A DNA stretch of 36,034 nucleotides. Source: Nitrospirota bacterium. Its GTDB lineage: Bacteria > Nitrospirota > JACRHL01. Of this stretch, positions 1-7,013 are shown piece by piece (within the stretch, counting starts at the first letter, position 1; the number at the start of each line of letters is the position of its first letter). Below the pieces are notes generated by a model. The model was not told the DNA's origin. It was given only the letters and a program-made list of their open reading frames with translations, and did not search any database. The position numbers and the translations under genes are program-made. The DNA lies in contig JAOUMB010000028.1 of NCBI GenBank assembly GCA_029881725.1, positions 1-36,034 on the forward strand, read 5' to 3'.

Positions 1-10
1 CGATGCCCGG

Positions 11-49
11 CGGGGGAACGGGGGAACGGGGGAACGGGGGAACGGGGGA
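11..49. repeat. 8-bp tandem repeat (CGGGGGAA), about 4.9 copies
   Basis: Four exact copies of the 8-base unit CGGGGGAA lie at 11-42, with a partial fifth copy at 43-49. The repeat is in the non-coding stretch beyond the end of mrp, outside its terminator-like hairpin. It is a simple, strand-asymmetric G-rich repeat, likely variable in copy number by slippage. No function can be read from it. Confidence 0.8.
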
Positions 50-66
50 GTGGTGGGATGGGGGGT

Positions 67-103
67 GTCCTCCCCCGCCACCTCACCGGGGGCGGGGGAG
101 GAC
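67..103 (-). terminator. Hairpin downstream of mrp
   Basis: A perfect 13-bp inverted repeat (arms 67-79 and 91-103, 11-base loop) starts 12 bases after the mrp stop codon. It is very GC-rich, but no T-tract follows on the minus strand. It is therefore either a factor-assisted terminator or a 3'-end stabilising hairpin rather than a textbook intrinsic terminator. Confidence 0.5.
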
Positions 104-114
104 GAAAGGCAGGG

Positions 115-1179
115 TCAGATGATGCGCAGCACGTTGCTCTGGTTGCGCACGGCAATGCGGCTGGCGATGCCACGGGCGATTTCGGTGATGGCTTGGGCCT
201 GCGGGGCTTCCGGGTTGGTGGCCACCAGTGGCGCACCCAGGTCGCCACCCTCGCGGATGGCCACTTCAATGGGGATGGCGCCCAAAAAATCGACCCCCAG
301 TTTGTCCGCCGCCAGCTTGCCGCCGCCGGTGGAGAAGATGTCGGTGCGGCAGTCGCAGTTGGGGCACTGGAAGTAGCTCATGTTCTCCACGATGCCGAGC
401 AGCGGCACATTCACCTTCTGGAACATGGCCAGGCCCCGGCGGCTGTCCAGCAGGCTGACTTCCTGCGGGGTGGTGACGATCACCGCGCCGGTGACCGGCA
501 TCAACTGGCAGATGGAGAGCTGGGCGTCGCCGGTGCCGGGGGGAAGGTCGACCACCAGGTAGTCGATCTCGCCCCAGTCCACGTCGCGCAGGAACTGCTG
601 AATGGCGCCGTGGATCATCGGGCCGCGCCACACCAGCGGGGTGTCGTCCGGCACCATGAAGCCCATGGACATGACGTGCACGCCGTGGGCCTCGGGGGGA
701 ATCATCTTGCCGTCGCGGGACAGGGGCTTGGTGTTGATGCCCATCATCTTGGGCACGTTGGGGCCGTAGATATCCGCATCCAGAATGCCCACGCTGGCCC
801 CTTCACGCGCCAGCGCCACCGCCAGATTGACCGCGATGGTGGATTTGCCCACGCCGCCCTTGCCGGAGGAAACGGCGATCACGTTCTTGATGCCGGGGGC
901 CATGTCGTCCATCTGCTGGTTCATGGTGGCGCGCTGCACCTGGGAACCCCATTTCACCTCTATGTGGTTCAGCCCCTCGACCCCGGCCAGTCCTTCCCGG
1001 CACCGCTTTTCGATCTCGCTCTTGAGCGGGCAGGCGGGAGTGGTCAGCTGCACCGTGAAGGTCAGCTTGTCGCCGTCGATTTGAATGTCCTTGACCATGT
1101 TCAGGGTGACAAGGTCTTTGCCCAGTTCCGGCTCCTGCACCTTGGACAGGGCCTCCAGTACGGCTTTTTCGGTCAACAT
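115..1179 (-). CDS. mrp: Mrp/ApbC (NBP35-type) P-loop ATPase, iron-sulfur cluster carrier
   Basis: The protein has 354 residues. Residues about 5-75 are a DUF59/MIP18-like domain. The ParA/MinD-type ATPase follows, with the deviant Walker A SGKGGVGKST near residues 105-114. A CPNC motif (Cys272 and Cys275, with Cys277 adjacent) is the cluster-bridging cysteine pair of Mrp/NBP35 proteins. The family binds and transfers Fe-S clusters as a cytosolic dimer. The ATG at 1179 was chosen because an AAGGAGA ribosome site sits 11 bases upstream and the DUF59 domain begins right after it; the open frame continues upstream without homology. The gene is transcribed away from lexA and ends before a strong hairpin. 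It may help mature Fe-S proteins, but nothing in this window is an obvious client. Confidence 0.93.
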   Translation of the reverse strand: MLTEKAVLEALSKVQEPELGKDLVTLNMVKDIQIDGDKLTFTVQLTTPACPLKSEIEKRCREGLAGVEGLNHIEVKWGSQVQRATMNQQMDDMAPGIKNVIAVSSGKGGVGKSTIAVNLAVALAREGASVGILDADIYGPNVPKMMGINTKPLSRDGKMIPPEAHGVHVMSMGFMVPDDTPLVWRGPMIHGAIQQFLRDVDWGEIDYLVVDLPPGTGDAQLSICQLMPVTGAVIVTTPQEVSLLDSRRGLAMFQKVNVPLLGIVENMSYFQCPNCDCRTDIFSTGGGKLAADKLGVDFLGAIPIEVAIREGGDLGAPLVATNPEAPQAQAITEIARGIASRIAVRNQSNVLRII

Positions 1180-1281
1180 GGTGACGGGTATCTCCTTTTC
1201 CCCGGCGGGGCGAGGTGGGCCGGCAAAAATCATTGGTTTTACGGGAGCGGACACAAAAGCAGTCCCCGCACCCGGATACGC

Positions 1282-1311
1282 ATTATCAGGCCGGTTTTCG
1301 GGGCTGGTCAA
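1282..1311 (-). promoter_or_regulatory. Candidate sigma-70 promoter of mrp
   Basis: On the minus strand TTGACC (1306-1311) and GATAAT (1282-1287) are separated by 18 bases, each hexamer matching consensus at five of six positions. A start near 1275 would give mrp a leader of roughly 95 bases. The region 1180-1395 is otherwise the divergent mrp/lexA spacer. Confidence 0.5.
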
Positions 1312-1342
1312 GGTGAGATGCGGCCTAGCGGCGTTGCCGGGG

Positions 1343-1372
1343 TTGATTTGTGCAAACGGATGTTTGTATGGT
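1343..1372 (+). promoter_or_regulatory. Candidate lexA promoter with palindromic LexA operator
   Basis: TTGATT (1343-1348) and TATGGT (1367-1372) are 18 bases apart. Between them is the perfect palindrome CAAAC-GGAT-GTTTG (1353-1366), ending directly at the -10. This has the arm length and 4-base spacer of the Gram-positive LexA (DinR) box CGAAC-N4-GTTCG, differing only at the second base of each arm. It has no resemblance to the E. coli CTGT-N8-ACAG box. The position fits negative autoregulation of lexA. The operator assignment is inference. Confidence 0.5.
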
Positions 1373-1395
1373 GTCCGCAAAGGGAGGGCCGCGCC

Positions 1396-2010
1396 GTGCA
1401 CGAGTTATCCGCAAGGGAACGAACGGTACTGGGGTACATCGATGAATTTGCCGCCCGCCACGGCTATCCTCCCACCATGCGGGAGATCGGCGAGGGGTGC
1501 GGAATTCCCTCCACGCGTACGGTAAGTGATGACCTGGCGCGGCTGGAGCGGGCCGGGCGCATCCGCCGCAACCGGGGGCGCTCGCGGGGGCTGGAGGTGG
1601 TTCGCGCGGAGCGCGGCGGCGGCATTCCACTGCTGGGGCGCATTGCCGCCGGGGGGCCGTTGGCCGCCGAGGCGGTCCACGAGGGGGCGGTGGCCGCCGA
1701 CTCCGCGGCCCTGTTCGGCGCGCCGGACTGTTTTGCCCTTACCGTGAAGGGCGATTCCATGCTCGGGCGGCACATTGTGGACGGGGACCTGGCTGTCATT
1801 CGCCCCCAGTCCACTGCAAGGAATGGGGATGTGGTGGCGGCGGAGGTGGACGGAGAGGTGACCCTCAAGGTGTTCCGCAGGGCGGACGGGCAGATTCTGT
1901 TGCTGCCCGCGAACGACGCCTATTCGCCCATCGTGCTGGACGGCTCCCGGCCGTGCCGGATTCTGGGGGTGATGGTGGGGTTGATCCGGGGCGGCGGCGC
2001 GATTTTTTAG
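1396..2010 (+). CDS. lexA: LexA SOS repressor / self-cleaving protease
   Basis: The protein has 204 residues, close to the usual 200-205. An N-terminal winged helix (about 1-65) is followed by the S24 peptidase domain. The autocleavage site is Ala85-Gly86, the nucleophile is Ser121 in GDSM, and the general base is Lys158 in the VTLKVF strand. The start is taken as GTG at 1396 because AGGGAGG lies 8 bases upstream and the usual HxLSxRE-like start follows; an upstream in-frame ATG at 1360 falls inside the candidate operator and would add 12 residues. The recognition-helix region (STRTVSDDLARL, then RAGRIRR) resembles the Gram-positive and cyanobacterial type rather than E. coli LexA. RecA-stimulated cleavage would derepress DNA-repair genes; no other SOS gene is visible here. 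Confidence 0.93.
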   Translation: MHELSARERTVLGYIDEFAARHGYPPTMREIGEGCGIPSTRTVSDDLARLERAGRIRRNRGRSRGLEVVRAERGGGIPLLGRIAAGGPLAAEAVHEGAVAADSAALFGAPDCFALTVKGDSMLGRHIVDGDLAVIRPQSTARNGDVVAAEVDGEVTLKVFRRADGQILLLPANDAYSPIVLDGSRPCRILGVMVGLIRGGGAIF

Positions 2011-2015
2011 AACGG

Positions 2016-2033
2016 GTGCGGCGTCAGCCGCAC
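2016..2033. terminator. Hairpin between convergent lexA and DUF1963 genes
   Basis: A 7-bp perfect inverted repeat (2016-2022 / 2027-2033, 4-base loop) contains the stop codon of the minus-strand DUF1963 gene in its loop and lies 5 bases after the lexA stop. No T-tract follows on either strand, so terminator function is only a guess from position. Confidence 0.3.
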
Positions 2034-2884
2034 TGGAGAATCAGCCACACGTTATCGAAATTGCCCGCGCGGGCCTCTTCCGCGCGCACCCAGAAATAGA
2101 TGCGTCCGGCATCCCCCCACCACATGTTGACCCTCTCGTCCGTGTCCAGTTGCAGCAGCAGGCGCCAATGGGCGGCTCCCGCTTCCAGTTCGGCGCGGCG
2201 GGGGTCGTTGTAGCCGGTGGAATCACCGCAATAGAGCCCGTGGGAGACCAGTTCGCACTGGAGTTCCATGCCATCGTTCTGCACCACGTCCGGGAAGCCC
2301 CCCATCTGGTGATGGGCGGTGTTTTCCGGGTAGCGGTCGATGGTGTAATCGATGTAATCGTCGGTTTCCTCATCCGACAGGCGCAGGGCCTTGACGGTGT
2401 CGCTTTGCACGTCCGGAGCCACCAGGACTTTACCGAAATCAACCCGCCGGGCGGGAAGCGGCTCCGCGCCCGCATGGGGAGCGGCGGCGGACAGCCCGCC
2501 CGCGGAGGGCTCCAGGTAGATCACCCGGCAGGCGTCCCGGTCGGCCGGGTCGAAGCCCCAGGGCTGGTTGTTGTCGTCATAAAAGAACAGCAGGGTGCCC
2601 GCAGCCGGCAGAAAATCCAGATCCGCCACCTGATGGGTGCGCGCGGCGGCGCGCACCTCGGCCAGATCGATGGAGGCCAGGAAGGTGAGCGGCCGCTCGC
2701 CGAAGCGGGGCCACACGAACCCGGGGGGTACATGCGGCAGACCGCCCAGGCGGCTTTTCCGTAAACCGTCCCCCCCGGTCAGCAGCAGGGCCGGCTTCAG
2801 CAGATTCCGCGCCAGCGCCGCCACATCCCGTGGGGGGTGGGCGCCGGGTCCGTTGCCGGGTGTGGATTTGGACAAAAATCCCAT
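2024..2884 (-). CDS. DUF1963 (YwqG-like) protein
   Basis: The protein has 286 residues. The overall pattern fits the DUF1963/YwqG family: a SRLGGLPHVPPGFVWP segment, a short FLASIDLAE strand, LLFFYDDNNQPWGF in the middle, and HHQMGGFPDVVQ followed by a C-terminal LLLQLDTD and MWWGDAGRIYFWV. The molecular function of that family is not known; members are soluble and often sit beside unrelated genes. No signal peptide is present, so it is probably cytoplasmic. The ATG at 2884 was selected because GAAAGGTG lies 4 bases upstream; the open frame extends to 3067 without similarity to the family. It converges on lexA, and I see no functional link. Confidence 0.75.
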   Translation of the reverse strand: MGFLSKSTPGNGPGAHPPRDVAALARNLLKPALLLTGGDGLRKSRLGGLPHVPPGFVWPRFGERPLTFLASIDLAEVRAAARTHQVADLDFLPAAGTLLFFYDDNNQPWGFDPADRDACRVIYLEPSAGGLSAAAPHAGAEPLPARRVDFGKVLVAPDVQSDTVKALRLSDEETDDYIDYTIDRYPENTAHHQMGGFPDVVQNDGMELQCELVSHGLYCGDSTGYNDPRRAELEAGAAHWRLLLQLDTDERVNMWWGDAGRIYFWVRAEEARAGNFDNVWLILQCG

Positions 2885-3234
2885 GTCGCACCTTTCGGAA
2901 CATTCTCCCAGAAAATGGAGGTAAAGCGTACAGTTTTTTGCGGCCACCGCTCGGTTACGACGCATAAGGCGCACCTGGGTGCATTCCCCCGGTTGCCGTG
3001 TAAAAGATTCATGTTGGAATCCGGAAGGTGTCCAAAAATGTCTGTATGCAGGCAATTTGTAGGGCATTGACTAACCACTTGAATGCCCGGAATCCGGCCA
3101 GTTACCCCCGTGACTCCCGGATGGCACGCGAGCTGCACATACACGAAATTCCGGACCGGAGGGAGGCGGCTTCGTCTGAACGGGGGATTCCCCGCGATCG
3201 CGAACGGCCTCCATAACCTGAGAATCGTTGCAGC
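2885..3234. other. Divergent intergenic region (350 bases)
   Basis: This spacer separates the minus-strand DUF1963 gene from the plus-strand multiheme cytochrome gene, so it should hold promoters for both. It is more AT-rich than its surroundings around 2920-3060. I found no convincing -35/-10 pair. The clearest structure is the inverted repeat at 3062-3088, annotated separately. No open frame here looks protein-like. Confidence 0.6.
3062..3088. promoter_or_regulatory. Inverted repeat upstream of the multiheme cytochrome gene
   Basis: GGGCATT (3062-3068) and AATGCCC (3082-3088) form a perfect 7-bp inverted repeat with a 13-base spacer that begins GACTAACC. It lies about 150 bases before the cytochrome start codon. 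It could be an operator for a dimeric regulator or an RNA hairpin; the sequence does not decide. Confidence 0.3.
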
Positions 3235-6200
3235 ATGGTACGTTCGATGTGGATCCACGGGAAAATTCGGGCACTTGCCGGGCTTCTGCCCGCGTTCATA
3301 CTGACCCTGTTGGTGGTTGGATGTGGCGGCGCCGGAGGGGGCGAAAGTGTGACCGATCCCGGGCAGGTGACGCCGCCCGGGGATACGCAATTCGCGGATG
3401 TGATCGGCGTATTCTCCCGGCCCGGTCCGATCGTGGCGGTCCGTGTTGGCGAAGTGGCCAATCTGGACGGCAGCCGGTCGACCACCTCCTCCCCCTTTGT
3501 GCCGATTTCGGGGTACAGCTGGACCTTTACCTCCAAGCCGGCCGCCAGCAATGCCCTGTTGCAGGATGTCACGGCAGTGAACCCATGGTTTGTGCCGGAT
3601 GCCCCTGGGGTCTATACGGTGCAACTGGTTGTCACCGCCAATGGAATTACCAGCCCGCGCCAGGTCGGAATCGTGGTGGCCACCATCGCGCCCGAGCGGT
3701 ACACCGGTCCGTTCAACCACATGGGGTTGTCGTCCAATTGCGTCAACTGCCACAGCGGCGACCTGGACATGGCTTCGACCGGTGGCAAGATTCCGGGTAA
3801 ATCGATCACCCACTTCGCTTCCAGCAATGCCTGCCAGACCTGTCACACGCCCCAGGGATTCAAGCTCATCCCGTTTGTGGATCACCAGGAGATTTTTGGC
3901 AATTGCAGCGAGTGCCATAACGGAGTGGTTGCGGTTGGAAAATCGGAATTTCACACCCCCACGAACGGGGAGTGCGGCAACTGCCACAATACGACCTCCT
4001 TTCTGGAGTTGGCGCTGGATGGAAGCTTCGACCACTCGAACATATCCAGGTCATGTACCGGGTGCCATAACGGTACGATCGCCACGGGAATGAGTCCGGG
4101 TCATATCGTTACCAACACCCAGTGCGGGTACTGTCATACCACGGTAAGTTTCCTGCCGGCCTACCCGGATCACACCGGCCCGGATGTGGTGGGGCAGCGG
4201 TGCGATTCATGCCATGGCGTTGGGCAGGTTCCGGGGCAGTCGATCGGCCATCCGGTGACGGCGGTGGACTGTGGCGCATGCCATGGCATCACCACATTCA
4301 GTCTGGGGGGTGTTTTCGACCACTCCCTCCTCGATTCCATTACCCAACCGTGCGAGGCCTGCCACAACGACACCAACAGCATCAATGCACGCGGAAAATC
4401 GTCTGCGGTGCCCACCCATCCGCAAACGACCTCCGATTGCGGCAACTGCCATAACACGGTGTCGTTTGTTGGCGCGTTTATCGATCACACCGGAATCGTG
4501 TCCAACTGCAATGCGTGTCACGGGGTCACGGCGATCGGTAAATCACCCAACCACATGCCAACCACTCCCGACACCCAGGATTGCGCGGCGTGCCATACGC
4601 CGGGCACCTTCAGCAGCGGAACCTACGACCATGCCGGTGTGATCAGCGGGTGCGCGTTGTGCCACAACAACGTGATCACCGTTGGCAAGCTGGTCAACCA
4701 CATCCCCACCAATCCGGTGGATCAGGATTGCGCCGATTGCCACACCACCACCGAGTTTGCAAACACGCCCTTTTCCCACGTGGGCATCGACCCCGCCAAT
4801 TGCACCCTGTGCCACAATGGGGATATCAGCCTCGGCAAGCCGCTGAACCACGTGCCGACGGCCCTGGACTGTTCCGGTTGTCATGACGTAAACAACTTTG
4901 CCACCTTCGCGGGCATCCTCTTTGGCCACCAGGGAATCGATCCGGCCAATTGTGCCGTCTGCCACGATACGGGCCTCGCGCTCCCCAAGCCGGCTACCCA
5001 CATACCGGCGCGGGATGATTGCAGCGTTTGTCACGATTCCACCGTGGTGTTTACCTCGACCACGTTTCTTGCCACCACCCATCCGGGAATCACCCGCGGG
5101 TGTGAAGGGTGCCACACCGCCAGGTTCTTCCCCACCCGGCCGACGTTATACAAATCGGCCGCGCACCTGCCGACCACGCAGGATTGCTATCGATGCCATA
5201 CCACCACTGCATTCGTTCCGGCAATCACGCCGTTTTTGCATGTGGGCATCACCGATAACTGTGCCTCCTGCCACGATGGAAGTGCGGGGTATGTCGCGCT
5301 CGGAGCCAGAGGAAAGACCAGTTCGGCCATTCATCTGAACACCACCAGCGACTGTTCGGTGTGCCATAACACGACGAATTTCCTCAACGCGTTTGTGGAT
5401 CACACCGGCCCCCAGGTGGTGGGTAAACGGTGTGACTCCTGCCACAACGGGATCAGTGCGACCGGCAAGGATGCAAAGACCAATCCCCCGCACGTAATCA
5501 CCAGCCAGGATTGCGGTGTCTGTCACGTGCCCGGCGGCACCTTTGTGCCCGCGGTGTTCAACCACACCGGCATTGTTAACAACTGTGCCTCCTGCCACGA
5601 TGGCACGGCGGCGACCGGTCTGTCCCTGACCCATATTCCCGTGGCGCCTGGCCAGGACTGTTCCGAGTGTCATAACACCACGGCGTTTGCCGGTGCAAAA
5701 TACGATCACCAGGGCATCGTCAGCGATTGCGCGGTGTGCCATAACGGTATTTCGGCGCGGGGAAAAATCCCGCCGCCGGATCACGTACCGACCAACCGGG
5801 ACTGCGCGGATTGCCATCAAACCACCGGATTTCTTCCGGCCACCTTTGATCACGCGGGAATCGTGGATAACTGCGCGTCCTGTCACGGTGCCGGTTTTGC
5901 CACGGGAAAACCCGCGCTTCACGTGCCGACCTTTGAGGACTGCGGCGTGTGTCACAACACCAATACGTTCATCGGCGCGGTGTTCAATCACACCGGCATC
6001 GTGGACAATTGCGCATCCTGCCACGGCACCACGGCGATCGGAAAGAATTTCGGCCACCTGGCCACCGACCTGGACTGCCATTTCTGCCACACCACCGCCA
6101 CCTTCCTGGGCGGTACATGGGTGCACGATGCCAGCACCGCGGGGACATGTGATGGATGCCACACCAATGGCGGTGGCGCCACCGCCAAGCCCGGGTGGCA

Positions 6201-6513
6201 TTTGAGCACCAACGTACAGTGCGACGTGTGCCATTCCACCAGCGGCTGGGTTCCGAGCACGTTCCGTCACAGTCCGGCGGGGGATTACCCGGGCGACCAC
6301 CGCATCGACCCCGGGTGCCTCGGTTGCCACGGCAGCAGCGTGAGCACCACGTTTGCGTGGCCCTCACCCCAATACGCTCCGTTCTGCGCCGCCTGTCACG
6401 AGCGCGATTTCCGAAGTGTAAGCGACCACAACGGCGGAAGAAGTGGCACGGTGGAGCAGAACAAGAACTGCGGCGCCAGCGGATGTCACCGGATCACCAG
6501 CAGCGGGTTTTGA
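3235..6513 (+). CDS. Giant multiheme c-type cytochrome lipoprotein (36 CxxCH plus one CX4CH)
   Basis: The protein has 1092 residues. A lipoprotein signal ends in VVGC (Cys30), so it is probably exported and lipid-anchored. Residues about 55-150 look like a PKD/REJ-type beta-sandwich. From residue 169 to the C-terminus I count 36 CxxCH haem-binding motifs and a final CX4CH at about residue 1079, one haem per about 25 residues. Haems alternate in two-haem modules of about 50 residues. One half reads like NCASCHxGxAxGK, then HxPT; the other reads DCxxCHNTTxF, then FxHxGI. The extra His in each half can serve as distal ligand, so bis-His low-potential haems are expected. The likely role is long-range extracytoplasmic electron transfer. 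No porin or other partner lies next to it. ATG 3235 is used; ATG 3247 is possible. The ribosome site is weak. Confidence 0.93.
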   Translation: MVRSMWIHGKIRALAGLLPAFILTLLVVGCGGAGGGESVTDPGQVTPPGDTQFADVIGVFSRPGPIVAVRVGEVANLDGSRSTTSSPFVPISGYSWTFTSKPAASNALLQDVTAVNPWFVPDAPGVYTVQLVVTANGITSPRQVGIVVATIAPERYTGPFNHMGLSSNCVNCHSGDLDMASTGGKIPGKSITHFASSNACQTCHTPQGFKLIPFVDHQEIFGNCSECHNGVVAVGKSEFHTPTNGECGNCHNTTSFLELALDGSFDHSNISRSCTGCHNGTIATGMSPGHIVTNTQCGYCHTTVSFLPAYPDHTGPDVVGQRCDSCHGVGQVPGQSIGHPVTAVDCGACHGITTFSLGGVFDHSLLDSITQPCEACHNDTNSINARGKSSAVPTHPQTTSDCGNCHNTVSFVGAFIDHTGIVSNCNACHGVTAIGKSPNHMPTTPDTQDCAACHTPGTFSSGTYDHAGVISGCALCHNNVITVGKLVNHIPTNPVDQDCADCHTTTEFANTPFSHVGIDPANCTLCHNGDISLGKPLNHVPTALDCSGCHDVNNFATFAGILFGHQGIDPANCAVCHDTGLALPKPATHIPARDDCSVCHDSTVVFTSTTFLATTHPGITRGCEGCHTARFFPTRPTLYKSAAHLPTTQDCYRCHTTTAFVPAITPFLHVGITDNCASCHDGSAGYVALGARGKTSSAIHLNTTSDCSVCHNTTNFLNAFVDHTGPQVVGKRCDSCHNGISATGKDAKTNPPHVITSQDCGVCHVPGGTFVPAVFNHTGIVNNCASCHDGTAATGLSLTHIPVAPGQDCSECHNTTAFAGAKYDHQGIVSDCAVCHNGISARGKIPPPDHVPTNRDCADCHQTTGFLPATFDHAGIVDNCASCHGAGFATGKPALHVPTFEDCGVCHNTNTFIGAVFNHTGIVDNCASCHGTTAIGKNFGHLATDLDCHFCHTTATFLGGTWVHDASTAGTCDGCHTNGGGATAKPGWHLSTNVQCDVCHSTSGWVPSTFRHSPAGDYPGDHRIDPGCLGCHGSSVSTTFAWPSPQYAPFCAACHERDFRSVSDHNGGRSGTVEQNKNCGASGCHRITSSGF

Positions 6514-6636
6514 TGGTGGCCGGGTAACCCGCGTCGGGTTGTCTGTCACACCAGCAGAGGCGGTCATTCGTGCGGTAACGGCATCCCGGTTGCGCGGGGG
6601 TTCCCCGAATCTCATTGTCCCCGGAATTTCAACGGG

Positions 6637-6668
6637 CTGATTCTTGCGCGGAGCCGCGCAAGAATCAG
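6637..6668 (+). terminator. Perfect 15-bp hairpin downstream of the multiheme cytochrome
   Basis: Arms 6637-6651 and 6654-6668 are perfectly complementary with a 2-base centre (AG). It lies 124 bases after the cytochrome stop. A C-run rather than a T-run follows, so it may be a factor-dependent terminator, an mRNA-protecting stem or a small palindromic repeat element. A second, smaller hairpin (6701-6706 / 6710-6715) follows. Confidence 0.45.
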
Positions 6669-7013
6669 AAGTCCCCCCCTTCCCCGCCATCTTCCCATCC
6701 CCCCGCCTTGCGGGGTTAGGGGAAATCTCGCTGCTAAATTGTTTAAAAAAATGACAAAAATCGATGTTTGCTTTATCTTGGTCATAAGCCGGCACTGAAC
6801 GTACGGCAAGTGTGGTGTATCCGCGAATGCGCGTGTGTTTGAGTCGCGAGCGTGAATGGTTCACCAGTTTAGAGCCAGAGTTGGAAACGAAAGAGATGGG
6901 CGGAGTTGTGGCCGGTGTCGGAGTTGCTCCAAACCACGTGGGGTGACGGGCGATCGGCGCTCCGTTGCGGACCAACCTGGTTCCTTTTCCGTGTTATATA
7001 TGGGGTGACAGCA
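6669..7013 (+). other. Intergenic leader region before the SGNH hydrolase gene
   Basis: This is the second part of a 500-base gene-free stretch. It holds a small GC hairpin at 6701-6715 and then an unusually AT-rich segment at about 6731-6790 with the promoter candidate. The following 220 bases show no recognisable element except GGGGTGA just before the start codon at 7014. A continuous open frame runs through from 6906, but its upstream residues do not resemble a signal peptide. Confidence 0.5.
6751..6779 (+). promoter_or_regulatory. Candidate promoter for the SGNH hydrolase gene
   Basis: ATGACA (6751-6756) and TATCTT (6774-6779) are exactly 17 bases apart within the only strongly AT-rich stretch of the intergenic region. 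A start near 6786 would give a leader of about 225 bases before the ATG at 7014, which leaves room for leader regulation, though no known leader element is recognised. Confidence 0.4.

Noticed and set aside
58-1395. Upstream extension of the lexA reading frame across the mrp gene
   Set aside because: It is antisense to mrp. LexA homology begins only at about 1396, where a ribosome site is present.
5146-6330. Minus-strand open frame inside the cytochrome gene
   Set aside because: It shows a repetitive Val/Gly/Arg pattern mirroring the CxxCH codons, and has no independent features.
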